The notes below the pieces were generated by a model that saw nothing but the letters and a program-made list of their open reading frames with translations, was not told where the DNA came from and did not search any database. 57,500 nt of DNA from Pegethrix bostrychoides GSE-TBD4-15B. Lineage in GTDB: Bacteria; Cyanobacteriota; Cyanobacteriia; Elainellales; Elainellaceae. The position numbers were made by a program, and so were the translations under genes. The DNA lies in the NCBI GenBank assembly GCA_019359155.1, contig JAHHHV010000013.1:1-57500 (forward strand), written 5' to 3'. Shown piece after piece: positions 9,300 through 18,467 of the stretch. Positions within the stretch are counted from its first letter, which is position 1, and each line of letters starts with the position of its first letter.

Positions 9300-9385
9300 A
9301 GCGGGTTGACCCACAGGAAAAATTGTGAGCCCCTTTGCTCAACTATCTGTTCAGCGAGGTTTAGCGTAAGTCTTGTAAGCTGTCC

Positions 9386-10879
9386 ATGTCTCGGATCCGC
9401 CTGATCAGTATCGCGGTCGGTATCCTGGTAGCATTGGGGCTAGTTGCAGGGCTTTTCGACTCTTTGCAGCGCCTCTATGCAGGTCTGGCGCTGATTTCGC
9501 CTTGGCTAGCTAGCCTGCTGCTCGTCTTGCTGGTAGCAGCGGTGATTGCGGCTTTAGCTGGGTTGGCCTACTATCTGGCAATATTTGGTCGCTCCCCATC
9601 TCGACCTCCAACGCCCAGCATCTCTGCCGATCGGTCTGAGGCAGCGCAAGAGAATCTGGTGGCCATGCGGCAGCAGGTCGCACAGATTCAGGATGAGGTG
9701 GTGCGGCAGGCATTGCTGGAGCAGTCCGAGGCGATCGAGCGCGATTTGTCACAGCAGGCTTTGACAGTCGTGGTGTTTGGGGTCGGATCGGCAGGCAAAA
9801 CCTCGCTGGTCAATGCCATTATGGGGCAGATTGTGGGCGAAGTGGGCGCGCCGATGGGCACAACCACGTACCAAAGGCAAACTTATCGACTCCAGCTTCA
9901 GGGGGCAAATCGCGAAATTCTGATTATCGACACGCCGGGCGTTCAGGAAACGGGGGCAGGCGGCAGCCAGCGTGAGCAGATCGCCAGACAGCTAGCCACC
10001 GACGCTGACCTGCTGCTATTTGTGATTGATAACGATCTGCGTCAGTCGGAATTTGAGCTACTGCAAACGCTGAACGAAATCGGCAAGCGGCTGCTGATTG
10101 TGTTCAACAAAGCCGATCTGTATCTCGAAGCCGATCAGCAGCAGATTTTAGAGCGGCTGCATCAACGCCTGCCGATTTTGGCCGAAGATCTGGTGGCGGT
10201 TGCGGCCAACCCTCGTCCCTTAATCCTGCCAGATGGCGAAGTTCAGCCTGAGCCTGAGATTTTGCCGCTCTTGACCCGGATGGCGGCAGTGCTGCGAGCA
10301 GAGGGCGAAGATCTGGTGGCGGACAATATTTTGCTACGTTCCCAGCGTTTAGGCGAAGAGACGCGCCGCTTGATCAACGCGCAGCGACAGCAACAGGCTG
10401 AGAAAATTGTGGAGCGATTTCAGTGGATTGGAGCCGGGGTCGTGGCGGCCACGCCGTTGCCAGGAGTTGATCTGCTGGCAACGGCAGCCATCAATGCTCA
10501 AATGGTAGTCGAGTTGGGGCAGGTTTATGACTGCGAAATGAATCTGGAGCGTGGCAAAGAGCTAGCTTTGTCGCTAGCCAAAACGCTGGTCAGTCTGGGT
10601 GTAGTGCGGGGCGCGATCGAGATTTTCTCGGTAGCTCTGCAAACCAACGTCGGCACTTTTTTGGTGGGGCGAGCCATTCAGGGCGTGACTGCCGCCTATT
10701 TGACTCGGATCGCAGGCAAAAGCTTCATCCAGTATTTTCAGCGCAACCAGAACTGGGGCGATGGCGGCATCAGCGAAGTGGTGCAGGAGCAGTTTCGCCT
10801 CAACCGCCGCGATCAGTTCGTCAAGGCATTTGTGCAAGAAGCGCTAGAGCGAGTCGTGAGACCACTGACCAATCAGTGA
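9386..10879 (+). CDS. membrane-anchored GTPase with C-terminal DUF697 domain
   Basis: A 497-residue protein. Two N-terminal membrane segments (about residues 5-25 and 38-66) are followed by a coiled region and then an Era-like G domain: P-loop GVGSAGKTS near residue 131, switch TTTYQ, G3 DTPG and G4 NKAD. The C-terminal part (AAAINAQMVVELGQVYD and on) matches the DUF697/YcjF-like domain common in cyanobacterial GTPases. The cellular role is unknown, and membrane-associated stress or envelope functions are only guesses. The gene converges with malQ, and the two stop regions overlap by seven bases. Confidence 0.87.
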   Translation: MSRIRLISIAVGILVALGLVAGLFDSLQRLYAGLALISPWLASLLLVLLVAAVIAALAGLAYYLAIFGRSPSRPPTPSISADRSEAAQENLVAMRQQVAQIQDEVVRQALLEQSEAIERDLSQQALTVVVFGVGSAGKTSLVNAIMGQIVGEVGAPMGTTTYQRQTYRLQLQGANREILIIDTPGVQETGAGGSQREQIARQLATDADLLLFVIDNDLRQSEFELLQTLNEIGKRLLIVFNKADLYLEADQQQILERLHQRLPILAEDLVAVAANPRPLILPDGEVQPEPEILPLLTRMAAVLRAEGEDLVADNILLRSQRLGEETRRLINAQRQQQAEKIVERFQWIGAGVVAATPLPGVDLLATAAINAQMVVELGQVYDCEMNLERGKELALSLAKTLVSLGVVRGAIEIFSVALQTNVGTFLVGRAIQGVTAAYLTRIAGKSFIQYFQRNQNWGDGGISEVVQEQFRLNRRDQFVKAFVQEALERVVRPLTNQ

Positions 10880-12387
10880 TGCTCATTTGACTTCGGTAAG
10901 CGCCCATAAATCTCGGTCATTGAACGCAGCCGATCGCGAATCTCAGGCGTTAAGACTCCTGGCTCGTAGCGCCAGCTCCAGTTTCCCATGTCCGCACTGG
11001 GCGAATTCATCCGAGACTCGGTTTCTAAACCCAGTAAATCCTGGAGCTGAATAATGGCCAAATCGCTGACTGAACTCATCGCCAGCCGGATTAAGTCCCA
11101 GTGAATTCCGTCTGGACTGGTGCAGCCCAAATAGCGCCGCACATGCTCTTGAGCCTCCGGCGAACGCTTGTTGAACCAGCCCAGCGTGGTGTCGTTGTCA
11201 TGCGTGCCCGTGTAGACAACGCTATTGGTGCAATAGTTAAACGGCAGATAGGGGTTTTCAGCGTCCGAATCGAAGGCGAATTGCAGGATCTTCATGCCAG
11301 GGAAGCCAAATTCATCCCGCAGCTCTTCTACTTCGTCGGTGATCAGCCCCAGATCTTCTGCGACAATTGGCAGGTTGCCCAACGCCTCGTGCAGTCGCGT
11401 GAAGAAAGTCTTTCCTGGAGCCTGAATCCATTCGCCGTTGATGGCCGTGGTTTCACGCTGCGGCACAGACCAGTAGGCTTCAAAGCCGCGAAAATGGTCA
11501 ATGCGAATCAGATCAACGCAGTCCAGCATCGCCTCAAATCGCTGAATCCACCACTGAAAGTCCTGCTCCTGCAAGCGCTGCCAGTTGTAGATCGGGTTGC
11601 CCCAGAGCTGCCCCGTCTCGCTGAAGTAGTCGGGCGGCACGCCTGCGACGGCTATGGGCAGGCCAGTCGCCTCATCAAGTTGAAAAATGTCAGGATGCGC
11701 CCAAACCTCAGCGCTGTCATGCGCCACGTAGATCGGTAGGTCGCCTAGAATCTGGATGCCACGTTCGTTGGCAAACCGCTTTAGGTCATGCCACTGCTGG
11801 AAAAACTGAAACTGCAAAAACTGATGAAAGAAAATCTTGGCTGACAGGGTTTGACGCGCTGCCTCTAGAGCTGAGGGCTTCCGAATCCGCACGCCCGTTT
11901 CCCAGGTATACCAGCTATCGCCGTTGTTGGCATCTTTGAGCGCCATAAACAGTGCGTAGTCATCTAGCCAGTCGGCCTTTTCGCGGCAGAACTCCGCGAA
12001 AGCTGCTTGCTGTTCCGGAGCAGCTTGGGTCTTGAAGGCGGCGCTGGCTTTTTTGAGCAGGGGCAGCTTCAGGAAAATCACCCAACCAAAATCTACCTGC
12101 TGCGGCAGCTCCGGTAGAGTGTCTAGGTCTTCGTTGCTCAACCAGCCTTGATCTCGCAGCCGCTCCAGACTGATCAGCAGCGGATTGCCCGCGATCGCTG
12201 AAAAGCATTGGTAGGGCGAATCACCGTAGCCCGTCGGGCCAAGCGGCAAAATCTGCCAGATCGATTGACCGCTCTCGGCCAAAAACTCGATAAATCGATA
12301 GGCTTCAGATCCGAGATCGCCCACACCAAAGCGGCTAGGAAACGACGTAGGATGCAGCAGAATACCGCTAGCTCTAGGGAAAGGCAT
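10873..12387 (-). CDS. malQ: 4-alpha-glucanotransferase (amylomaltase)
   Basis: A 504-residue GH77 enzyme that disproportionates maltodextrins and acts in glycogen breakdown in the cytoplasm. The N-terminus RASGILLHPTSFPSRFGVGD is diagnostic. The catalytic nucleophile is Asp297 in RIDHFRGFE, the acid/base is Glu344 in VAEDLG and the third carboxylate is Asp397 in GTHDNDT. Length is standard and nothing is missing. It may share a transcript with the RND pump gene upstream on the same strand, but the 166-base gap is large enough for its own promoter. Confidence 0.97.
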   Translation of the reverse strand: MPFPRASGILLHPTSFPSRFGVGDLGSEAYRFIEFLAESGQSIWQILPLGPTGYGDSPYQCFSAIAGNPLLISLERLRDQGWLSNEDLDTLPELPQQVDFGWVIFLKLPLLKKASAAFKTQAAPEQQAAFAEFCREKADWLDDYALFMALKDANNGDSWYTWETGVRIRKPSALEAARQTLSAKIFFHQFLQFQFFQQWHDLKRFANERGIQILGDLPIYVAHDSAEVWAHPDIFQLDEATGLPIAVAGVPPDYFSETGQLWGNPIYNWQRLQEQDFQWWIQRFEAMLDCVDLIRIDHFRGFEAYWSVPQRETTAINGEWIQAPGKTFFTRLHEALGNLPIVAEDLGLITDEVEELRDEFGFPGMKILQFAFDSDAENPYLPFNYCTNSVVYTGTHDNDTTLGWFNKRSPEAQEHVRRYLGCTSPDGIHWDLIRLAMSSVSDLAIIQLQDLLGLETESRMNSPSADMGNWSWRYEPGVLTPEIRDRLRSMTEIYGRLPKSNEHH

Positions 12388-12553
12388 AGAAAACTGGTGG
12401 GTTGATAAGTGAACAGGGCGCTAGGTAGCAATTGCTGAAAACGGCGCAGACTCATTCTCTCGCCCTGCCGCATCTTGAGCATCTATCTCGTGAAACAATT
12501 TGAAACAATTGCCGCCATCCGACTTTAACATGCGCTCAACTCAGGCTCGCAAC

Positions 12554-15500
12554 CTAACGCGAGCTGACCTCAGAAGGCGGCATTGGCTGAGCTGACTTAT
12601 CGAGCTTGTTGGGCTTGGGCGGAAACAGTCGATCGGTAGATTGCTTGATCACAATGTAGAGAATCGGCACCAAAAACAGACTGAGAAACGTAGCGACCAA
12701 ATAGCCGCCTACCAGAGCCGTCCCCAATGACTGGCGGCTCGATGCCCCAGCCCCAGCCGCAATCGCCAGCGGGAAGAAGCCCACCAAACTGGAAATCCCG
12801 GTCATCAAGATCGGTCGCAGTCGCTCTTGAGCGGCCTCGATCGCCGCCTGCGGAATCGTCAAGCCCTGTTCGCGCAGCTGATTCGCATATTCCACAATCA
12901 GAATCGCGTTTTTGCTGGCCAGACCAATCAGCATCACCAGCGCAATCTGACAGTAGACATCGTTGGGGATGCCGCGTAGAAACACCGCGCTCAGCGCCCC
13001 CAAAATCGCCAGCGGCACCGTCAGCATAATAATCGCCGGATCGACATAGCTTTCATACTGCGCCGCCAGCGCCAGAAACACCAGCACCAGACCCAGGCCA
13101 AAAATCAGCGGAGCCTGACTGCCAGAAGTGATTTCTTCCAGCGCCGTCCCCGTCCATTCAAACCCCATCCCGACTGGCAGCACCTCAGCTGCCGTCTGCT
13201 CCATCGCGGCAATGGCCTGCCCCGAACTCGTACCTGGAGCCGTCGCGCCCTGCACCGAAATCGAGCGGTAGAGGTTGTAATGCGTAATCGTCTGGGCGCT
13301 GGTGGTTGGTTCCACCGTTACCAGGTTGCTGAGCTGGATCATCTGGTCATCTTCTGAGCGGACATAGAGGGCTGAAATATCTTCAGGCTGAGAGCGAAAC
13401 TGCTGATCGGCCTGGATATAAACCCGGTAATTGCGCCGATCGAGCGTGAAGTCGTTGACATACTGCGAGCCAAGAAAGGCTTGCAGCGTTGAAAATAGAT
13501 CATCAATCTGGACGTTCAGCGCCTTAGCTTTTTCGCGGTCTACCGAAATTTCAAACTGTGGTGTGTTGGCAGCATAGGTAGAAAATACACCCTGTACCGT
13601 CGGACTCTGATTCGCAGCGCCCAAAAAGGCATTGAAGTTAGCGACAAATTCATTCAGGGGCAAGTTGCCGCGCCTGTCTTGCAGCTCTAGCTGAAAACCG
13701 CCAAAGTTGCCCAAGCCCTGAATTGCCGGCGGGTTGAGCGCAAAAATATTCGCCTCCGGGATGCCGAAGTAGCCCTGCTGCGCCGCGCCAATCAACGCCT
13801 CAACCTTTTGCTCAGCTTGCTTCCGCTCTTCCCAGGGCTTGAGCAGCGTAAACATAATCCCCTGGTTGGGTGCGACCCCAGCAAAGCTAAAGCCCGTCAC
13901 GGCAAAGTTGGACTGCACATCCGGCAGCTCCATCACCTGCGCCGAAGCTTTATCTAAGATTTTTTTGGTGTAGTTCAGCGAAACGCCTTCGGGAGCCTGC
14001 ACCAGAGTAATAAAGTAGCCTTGATCTTCCTCTGGCAAAAAGGCTGACGGCACGGTGCGATACATCCAGCCAGTCAGCACCAGCGAGGCAACAAACAGCG
14101 CGATGATGATCCCGCGAAACCGACTCAGCCAGCCCAGTGAGCGCTGATAACGCCGCCGAATGCTCTCTAGCATCCGATTAAACCTGTCAAAAAAGCGGCC
14201 AACTGGCCCATGCGTCTCCTGACGCGGACGCAGCAGCAGCGCCGAGAGCGCCGGAGTTAGCGTCAGCGCATTAAACGTCGAAACGGCAATTGAAAAAGCA
14301 ATCGTTAAGGCGAACTGCTGATAAATTGCGCCCGTTGTACCTGGGAAAAAGGCAACTGGCACAAACACTGCCATCAGCACCAGCGAGGTGGCAATTACGG
14401 CGCCAGACAGCTCCGCCATTGCCTCTTTAGCAGCCTGAAACGGCGGTAGTCCCCGGTCTTGGACTTTGGTGGCAATTGCTTCCACCACCACAATCGCGTC
14501 ATCTACGACTACCCCGGTCGCCAGCGTCAGGCCAAATAGCGTCAGCGTGTTCAGCGAAAACCCAAAGGTGCGGGTGAAAATAAACGTGCCAATCAGCGCC
14601 ACCGGAATTGTCAGGCTGGGAATCACCGTCGTGCGCCAATCCTGCAAAAATAGATAGAGCACTAGCACGACTAGCGCCACAGCCATTAAGAGCGTGATCA
14701 CCACATCTGTCAAAGAGGCTGAGACAAACATTGTGGTGTCAAAGGCAATCGCATATTTCAAGTCGGGCGGAAAGTCGGTCTGGAGCCGCTCTAGCTCGTC
14801 ACGAATCGCCTCAGCCGTACTAAGGGCGTTGGTGTTGGGTCGCTGCGTAATCCCCAAGCCAATCGCCGGATGGCCGTTGAAGGTGAGGTCAGTGCCATAG
14901 TTTTCAGCGCCTAGCTCCACTCGCCCCACATCTTTCAGCCGCACTAGCGCCCCGTTTTCGGCGGTTTTGAGCACCAGATTTTCAAATTCTGAAACTTCCG
15001 TCAGGCGGCTAACGGCTCGCAGGTTGAACTGATATTCCTGGTCTTCAGGCGCAGGCTGCTGACCAATTTGCCCTGCCCCAACCTGAATGTTTTGCTCCCG
15101 AATCGCATCAGCCACATCTTGAGCCGTCAGCGACCGACCGGCCAGCTTTGTCGGATCGAGCCAGAGCCGCATCGCGTATTTGCGTTCGCCAAAAATTTCG
15201 ATTGATCCCACGCCCGGTATGCGCCGCAGCCCGTCCACCATGTAGATGTTGGCGTAGTTGCTCATAAACAGACTGTCGTACTTGTCTTCGTCTGAATAAA
15301 GCGAAATCGCCATCAAAAAGTTGCTGGACTGTTGATTGACCACCACGCCCGTCTGAGTCACGTCCGTTGGCAGCAGCGGCTGCACCCGCGATACCCGGTT
15401 TTGGACGTTGACGGTGGCAATATCTGGATCTTGACCGCCATCAAATGTCACCGTGATCTGGCTCGTGCCGTCGCTGGTGCTGTTGGAGCTGATGTACCGC

Positions 15501-15724
15501 ATCCCCTTAACACCGTTGATCTCGCGCTCCAGCACGTTAGTTACGGCATTTTCGACCGTCTCGGCATCGGCTCCGGTGTAGTTAGAGGTGACGACCACCT
15601 GCACCGGGGCAATCTCTGGAAATTGGGAGATCGGCAGCGTCAGACCCGCCACCACGCCCAGAAAGACGATCACGATCGCAATGGCCGTCGTGAAGATTGG
15701 GCGCTTGATGAAGTAGTTAACCAT
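12554..15724 (-). CDS. RND efflux pump, HAE-1 (AcrB-like) family
   Basis: A 1056-residue inner-membrane proton-driven drug or hydrophobe exporter. It has the standard layout of one membrane helix, a large periplasmic loop, six helices, a second loop and five helices. The start MVNYFIKRPIFTTAIAIVI is typical, and the helix-4 proton-relay aspartate pair is present in GVVVDDAIVVVEA. The start at 15724 removes a 28-residue leader that the family lacks. The pump normally works with a periplasmic adaptor and an outer-membrane channel. Neither is adjacent; the adaptor at 40669 belongs to a MacB-type operon. Substrate is unknown. Confidence 0.95.
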   Translation of the reverse strand: MVNYFIKRPIFTTAIAIVIVFLGVVAGLTLPISQFPEIAPVQVVVTSNYTGADAETVENAVTNVLEREINGVKGMRYISSNSTSDGTSQITVTFDGGQDPDIATVNVQNRVSRVQPLLPTDVTQTGVVVNQQSSNFLMAISLYSDEDKYDSLFMSNYANIYMVDGLRRIPGVGSIEIFGERKYAMRLWLDPTKLAGRSLTAQDVADAIREQNIQVGAGQIGQQPAPEDQEYQFNLRAVSRLTEVSEFENLVLKTAENGALVRLKDVGRVELGAENYGTDLTFNGHPAIGLGITQRPNTNALSTAEAIRDELERLQTDFPPDLKYAIAFDTTMFVSASLTDVVITLLMAVALVVLVLYLFLQDWRTTVIPSLTIPVALIGTFIFTRTFGFSLNTLTLFGLTLATGVVVDDAIVVVEAIATKVQDRGLPPFQAAKEAMAELSGAVIATSLVLMAVFVPVAFFPGTTGAIYQQFALTIAFSIAVSTFNALTLTPALSALLLRPRQETHGPVGRFFDRFNRMLESIRRRYQRSLGWLSRFRGIIIALFVASLVLTGWMYRTVPSAFLPEEDQGYFITLVQAPEGVSLNYTKKILDKASAQVMELPDVQSNFAVTGFSFAGVAPNQGIMFTLLKPWEERKQAEQKVEALIGAAQQGYFGIPEANIFALNPPAIQGLGNFGGFQLELQDRRGNLPLNEFVANFNAFLGAANQSPTVQGVFSTYAANTPQFEISVDREKAKALNVQIDDLFSTLQAFLGSQYVNDFTLDRRNYRVYIQADQQFRSQPEDISALYVRSEDDQMIQLSNLVTVEPTTSAQTITHYNLYRSISVQGATAPGTSSGQAIAAMEQTAAEVLPVGMGFEWTGTALEEITSGSQAPLIFGLGLVLVFLALAAQYESYVDPAIIMLTVPLAILGALSAVFLRGIPNDVYCQIALVMLIGLASKNAILIVEYANQLREQGLTIPQAAIEAAQERLRPILMTGISSLVGFFPLAIAAGAGASSRQSLGTALVGGYLVATFLSLFLVPILYIVIKQSTDRLFPPKPNKLDKSAQPMPPSEVSSR

Positions 15725-15923
15725 GAGGTCTTGGGGGTGACGGGTGGCGCATTGAAAGCCAGGAATCAGGCTGATAGGTAGGCTATCAGGAAAAATAATC
15801 ACAAGCATCGTCTAGCTGGGTGATTACAAAACTGACAAGCTGTAGTACGAACTTTTGTATCACAACTATCGGCAACTCGGATCAGCCCCAGATATTTTTA
15901 GATGGTTTAGATGATTATCTGGA

Positions 15924-17753
15924 TCATTTCCGCCGCTCTAAACGTTCTGCGACTGAGGCCGGACGAGTCAGATCACTGTCGGCGTTGCTCAACCAGAGCG
16001 ACTGGTGCGGGATGCCGATCGAAATGCCAGCCTGATCAAACGCCTGCTTGAGTCGCCGTCGATATTCGCGAGCAACTTCCCACTGCTTCAGCGGCAGCGT
16101 CTTGATCCAAAGTCGCACGGTCGCTCCGGTCTCATCCAAATCTTCAACGCCCAAAACTTCTGGCTCATCTAGGATAATTGCCTGCCAGTCTCTATCCTGA
16201 CTCATCGACTGCGCCACCTGTCGAATCACCCCCAGCGCCTGCTCTAGATCGGACTCATAGGCAACGCTGACGCTCAAATCCACCCGCGACCATTCTTTGG
16301 AGAGGTTCTGCACCACCGTGATGGCGCTGTTGGGAATCGTGATCAAATGCCCCTGCGAACTGCGGAGCTGGGTGATTCGCAAATTCAGGTTTTCGACTAG
16401 GCCAGACACTTCGCCAATCGTCACCACGTCCCCCACGCCAAACTGATCTTCCAGCAAGATCAAAAAGCCGTTGATCATGTCTTTGATCAGGTTTTGGGAG
16501 GCTAGCGAAATCCCAACGCCGACGATGCCAGTCAGGGTAAGCAGCGCCGGACTGATTGACAGACCCAGCAGCGCCAGCGCCACCACCACGCCGATGCTGA
16601 CAAGCAGCAGCGCCGAGATGCTCTTGGTCACGCGCGAGAAGGTTGTAAATCTCAGCACCAGTCGCTGCGAGCCGCCTTGAGGACTGTCTTGAGCCCCAGG
16701 TGACATACTCGTGCCGTTCTGCAACACCCAAAACAGATGGTCAATCGCCGTTTCGCTGAGCCGAATCACTAGATAGGTGCATAGCGCCACAATCAGCAGC
16801 CGCAGCGGCACCTGTACCCAAGTGATAATCAAAGGCTGTAGCCAGCGGCTCTGAGGAAACAGCCCCAAAATTGCAAAAATCCCCAGCCCCCAGACCAAAA
16901 TCTGACTGAGCTGCAACAGCCGCCGCTTGATGTCGTTAGTTCGCTGCTGCTGGCGATTGGTAGTTTGCTGCTGAAGCAGGGTTGCCGTCTCAGGTGAGTC
17001 CTGTAGTGGAGCGACCGCAATCTGGGCTTTGTTGACCTGGGTTTGAGCGGTGAGACTCCGCCGCTGAGCCTGGAGTCGCCGCTGAGCCAGACTTAGCCCC
17101 AGCGTCAGCAGCCCCATGCTCAGCAAAATTACTGCCGCCCATTGCCCCTGCTGGCGCAAAAACTGCGGCTGACGTTCTCGCTGAGCAGTCAACAGAGCCG
17201 ATTCCACAATGGCCTGAACTTCTTCCGCCCAATCTGCCGCACTCATGCTGTTGGTTTGAGCATCTAGCGAAGTCACGGTCATCAACTCTTCAGCCTGGGG
17301 CTGCCCCTGACGGTCATAGCGCAAGTAGATCACGGGCTGACGGCTGCTACTGTCGGTTTCAACCAAAACCCGCAGGCTGTCCGGGTCGAAGCTAGCCGCC
17401 ACCAGTTGGGTGAGGCGATCTTCAATGGTCTGGACGCGCGATTCGATTGGGGTTGTCGCTTCAGGCGTATTGTCCTGAACGGCAGGTGCGGCAATCGTGA
17501 ACAGCTTGCGGCCATCCAGCCGGATTAGCCCTCTAGCGAGTTCAGGCGAATTAGAGTCGAGCAAGCTATTGAACTGGCTTAAATTGGTTTCGAGCTGACG
17601 CAGCGGTGATTGCAAAGTATCCATTGGGCTGCGCGGAACTTGCCCTACTGCCACGGAACCGGAGGCCATTACAATCAACAGGCTCATCAGCAGGCTCACC
17701 AGAAAGCCCGCTGACCCGCGCTGAAGCTGACCGAATCGAAGCAAATGCTGCAT
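15924..17753 (-). CDS. MscS-family mechanosensitive channel with periplasmic N-domain
   Basis: A 609-residue protein. An N-terminal signal/anchor segment (SLLMSLLIVMASGSVAVG) is followed by a periplasmic region of about 150 residues, several membrane helices and a C-terminal MscS core. The pore-lining TM3 and beta domain are evident in GIVGVGISLASQNLIKDM and DQFGVGDVVTIGEVSGLVEN, with the family motif ITIPNSAI. These channels release solutes on hypo-osmotic shock. The extra N-terminal domain makes it longer than E. coli MscS (286 residues). The RND gene follows on the same strand after about 200 bases. Confidence 0.93.
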   Translation of the reverse strand: MQHLLRFGQLQRGSAGFLVSLLMSLLIVMASGSVAVGQVPRSPMDTLQSPLRQLETNLSQFNSLLDSNSPELARGLIRLDGRKLFTIAAPAVQDNTPEATTPIESRVQTIEDRLTQLVAASFDPDSLRVLVETDSSSRQPVIYLRYDRQGQPQAEELMTVTSLDAQTNSMSAADWAEEVQAIVESALLTAQRERQPQFLRQQGQWAAVILLSMGLLTLGLSLAQRRLQAQRRSLTAQTQVNKAQIAVAPLQDSPETATLLQQQTTNRQQQRTNDIKRRLLQLSQILVWGLGIFAILGLFPQSRWLQPLIITWVQVPLRLLIVALCTYLVIRLSETAIDHLFWVLQNGTSMSPGAQDSPQGGSQRLVLRFTTFSRVTKSISALLLVSIGVVVALALLGLSISPALLTLTGIVGVGISLASQNLIKDMINGFLILLEDQFGVGDVVTIGEVSGLVENLNLRITQLRSSQGHLITIPNSAITVVQNLSKEWSRVDLSVSVAYESDLEQALGVIRQVAQSMSQDRDWQAIILDEPEVLGVEDLDETGATVRLWIKTLPLKQWEVAREYRRRLKQAFDQAGISIGIPHQSLWLSNADSDLTRPASVAERLERRK

Positions 17754-17790
17754 TCGTTTGACTCCTTTTAGAAACTTCTAGAAATTTTTC

Positions 17791-17834
17791 AAATGGCCTT
17801 CTAAATGGCCTTCTAAATGGCAAGCCAAATGGCA
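17791..17834. repeat. short tandem repeat with AAATGGC core
   Basis: The heptamer AAATGGC occurs four times in 44 bases upstream of the MscS gene. The first three copies are part of a 12-base unit (AAATGGCCTTCT). This is probably slippage, with no sign of protein coding. The rest of the 300-base stretch between 17754 and 18053 shows nothing I can assign. Confidence 0.7.
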
Positions 17835-18053
17835 GCTAGCCGGCTAGTAAATCCTCATCGAGACTTCTGCGGAATTTGGCCGATGGCGATTGAAGTGGGA
17901 TGATAGAGCCATTTGCATCGCTGGATTCTACGCTGGATCCTAACTGGATGTTTTACCTAGATGTCCTGACTCGTGATCTTAGCTTGGCGTTCTGCTGACC
18001 TCATCTATACTTTTAGCCCCATCACTCCTGCATCCCTCATCACAACATATCTC

Positions 18054-18467
18054 ATGGCAAAACTTAGAGTGGCTCCCTATTTGGCCGGGATGGCTCTCGT
18101 TGGGCTAGGTGTCGCAATGGCAGTCACCAATCCCGGCGAAGCCGCCTACAGAGACTATGCGGCGCGCCGCTTAACCCAGCAGCTTCAAGAAAATGAATGC
18201 GTCAAGCTAGATGCCTCCTACCGCGACCTCTGCAAGCTCTTAGATCGCGAACAGGGACAAACCCTGCTGAAGCGACTTGTAGACGACAACACAGAGCGCC
18301 AGAACTACCTGCTGTTTAGCCTCTACAAAACCAGCTTCTCGACGAACGATGTCCTGCCGTCATTTTTGAGCGGACTGCTGTCGCTGCCAGAAATTTCTTA
18401 CCAAACCGAAAGCATCGGGGTATTCGGCCAGTTCCAGATCTACCGAGTCGACAAGCAGCAGAGCTAG
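18054..18467 (+). CDS. DUF4359 domain protein
   Basis: A 137-residue protein with an N-terminal membrane or signal segment (PYLAGMALVGLGVAMAVTNP), a polar middle with two cysteines (ENECVKLDASYRDLCKLL) and a C-terminal segment GVFGQFQIYRV. I recognise the pattern as DUF4359, found widely in cyanobacteria with no assigned role. I start at ATG 18054 because the signal segment follows at once. An ATG at 17973 would put an unlikely leader before it. The stop overlaps the stop of convergent lnt by four bases. Confidence 0.75.
   Translation: MAKLRVAPYLAGMALVGLGVAMAVTNPGEAAYRDYAARRLTQQLQENECVKLDASYRDLCKLLDREQGQTLLKRLVDDNTERQNYLLFSLYKTSFSTNDVLPSFLSGLLSLPEISYQTESIGVFGQFQIYRVDKQQS

Noticed and set aside
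11101-11739. Long plus-strand open frame opposite malQ
   Set aside because: The minus-strand protein is a complete MalQ with all catalytic motifs; the opposite frame has no recognisable motif and reflects high GC content.
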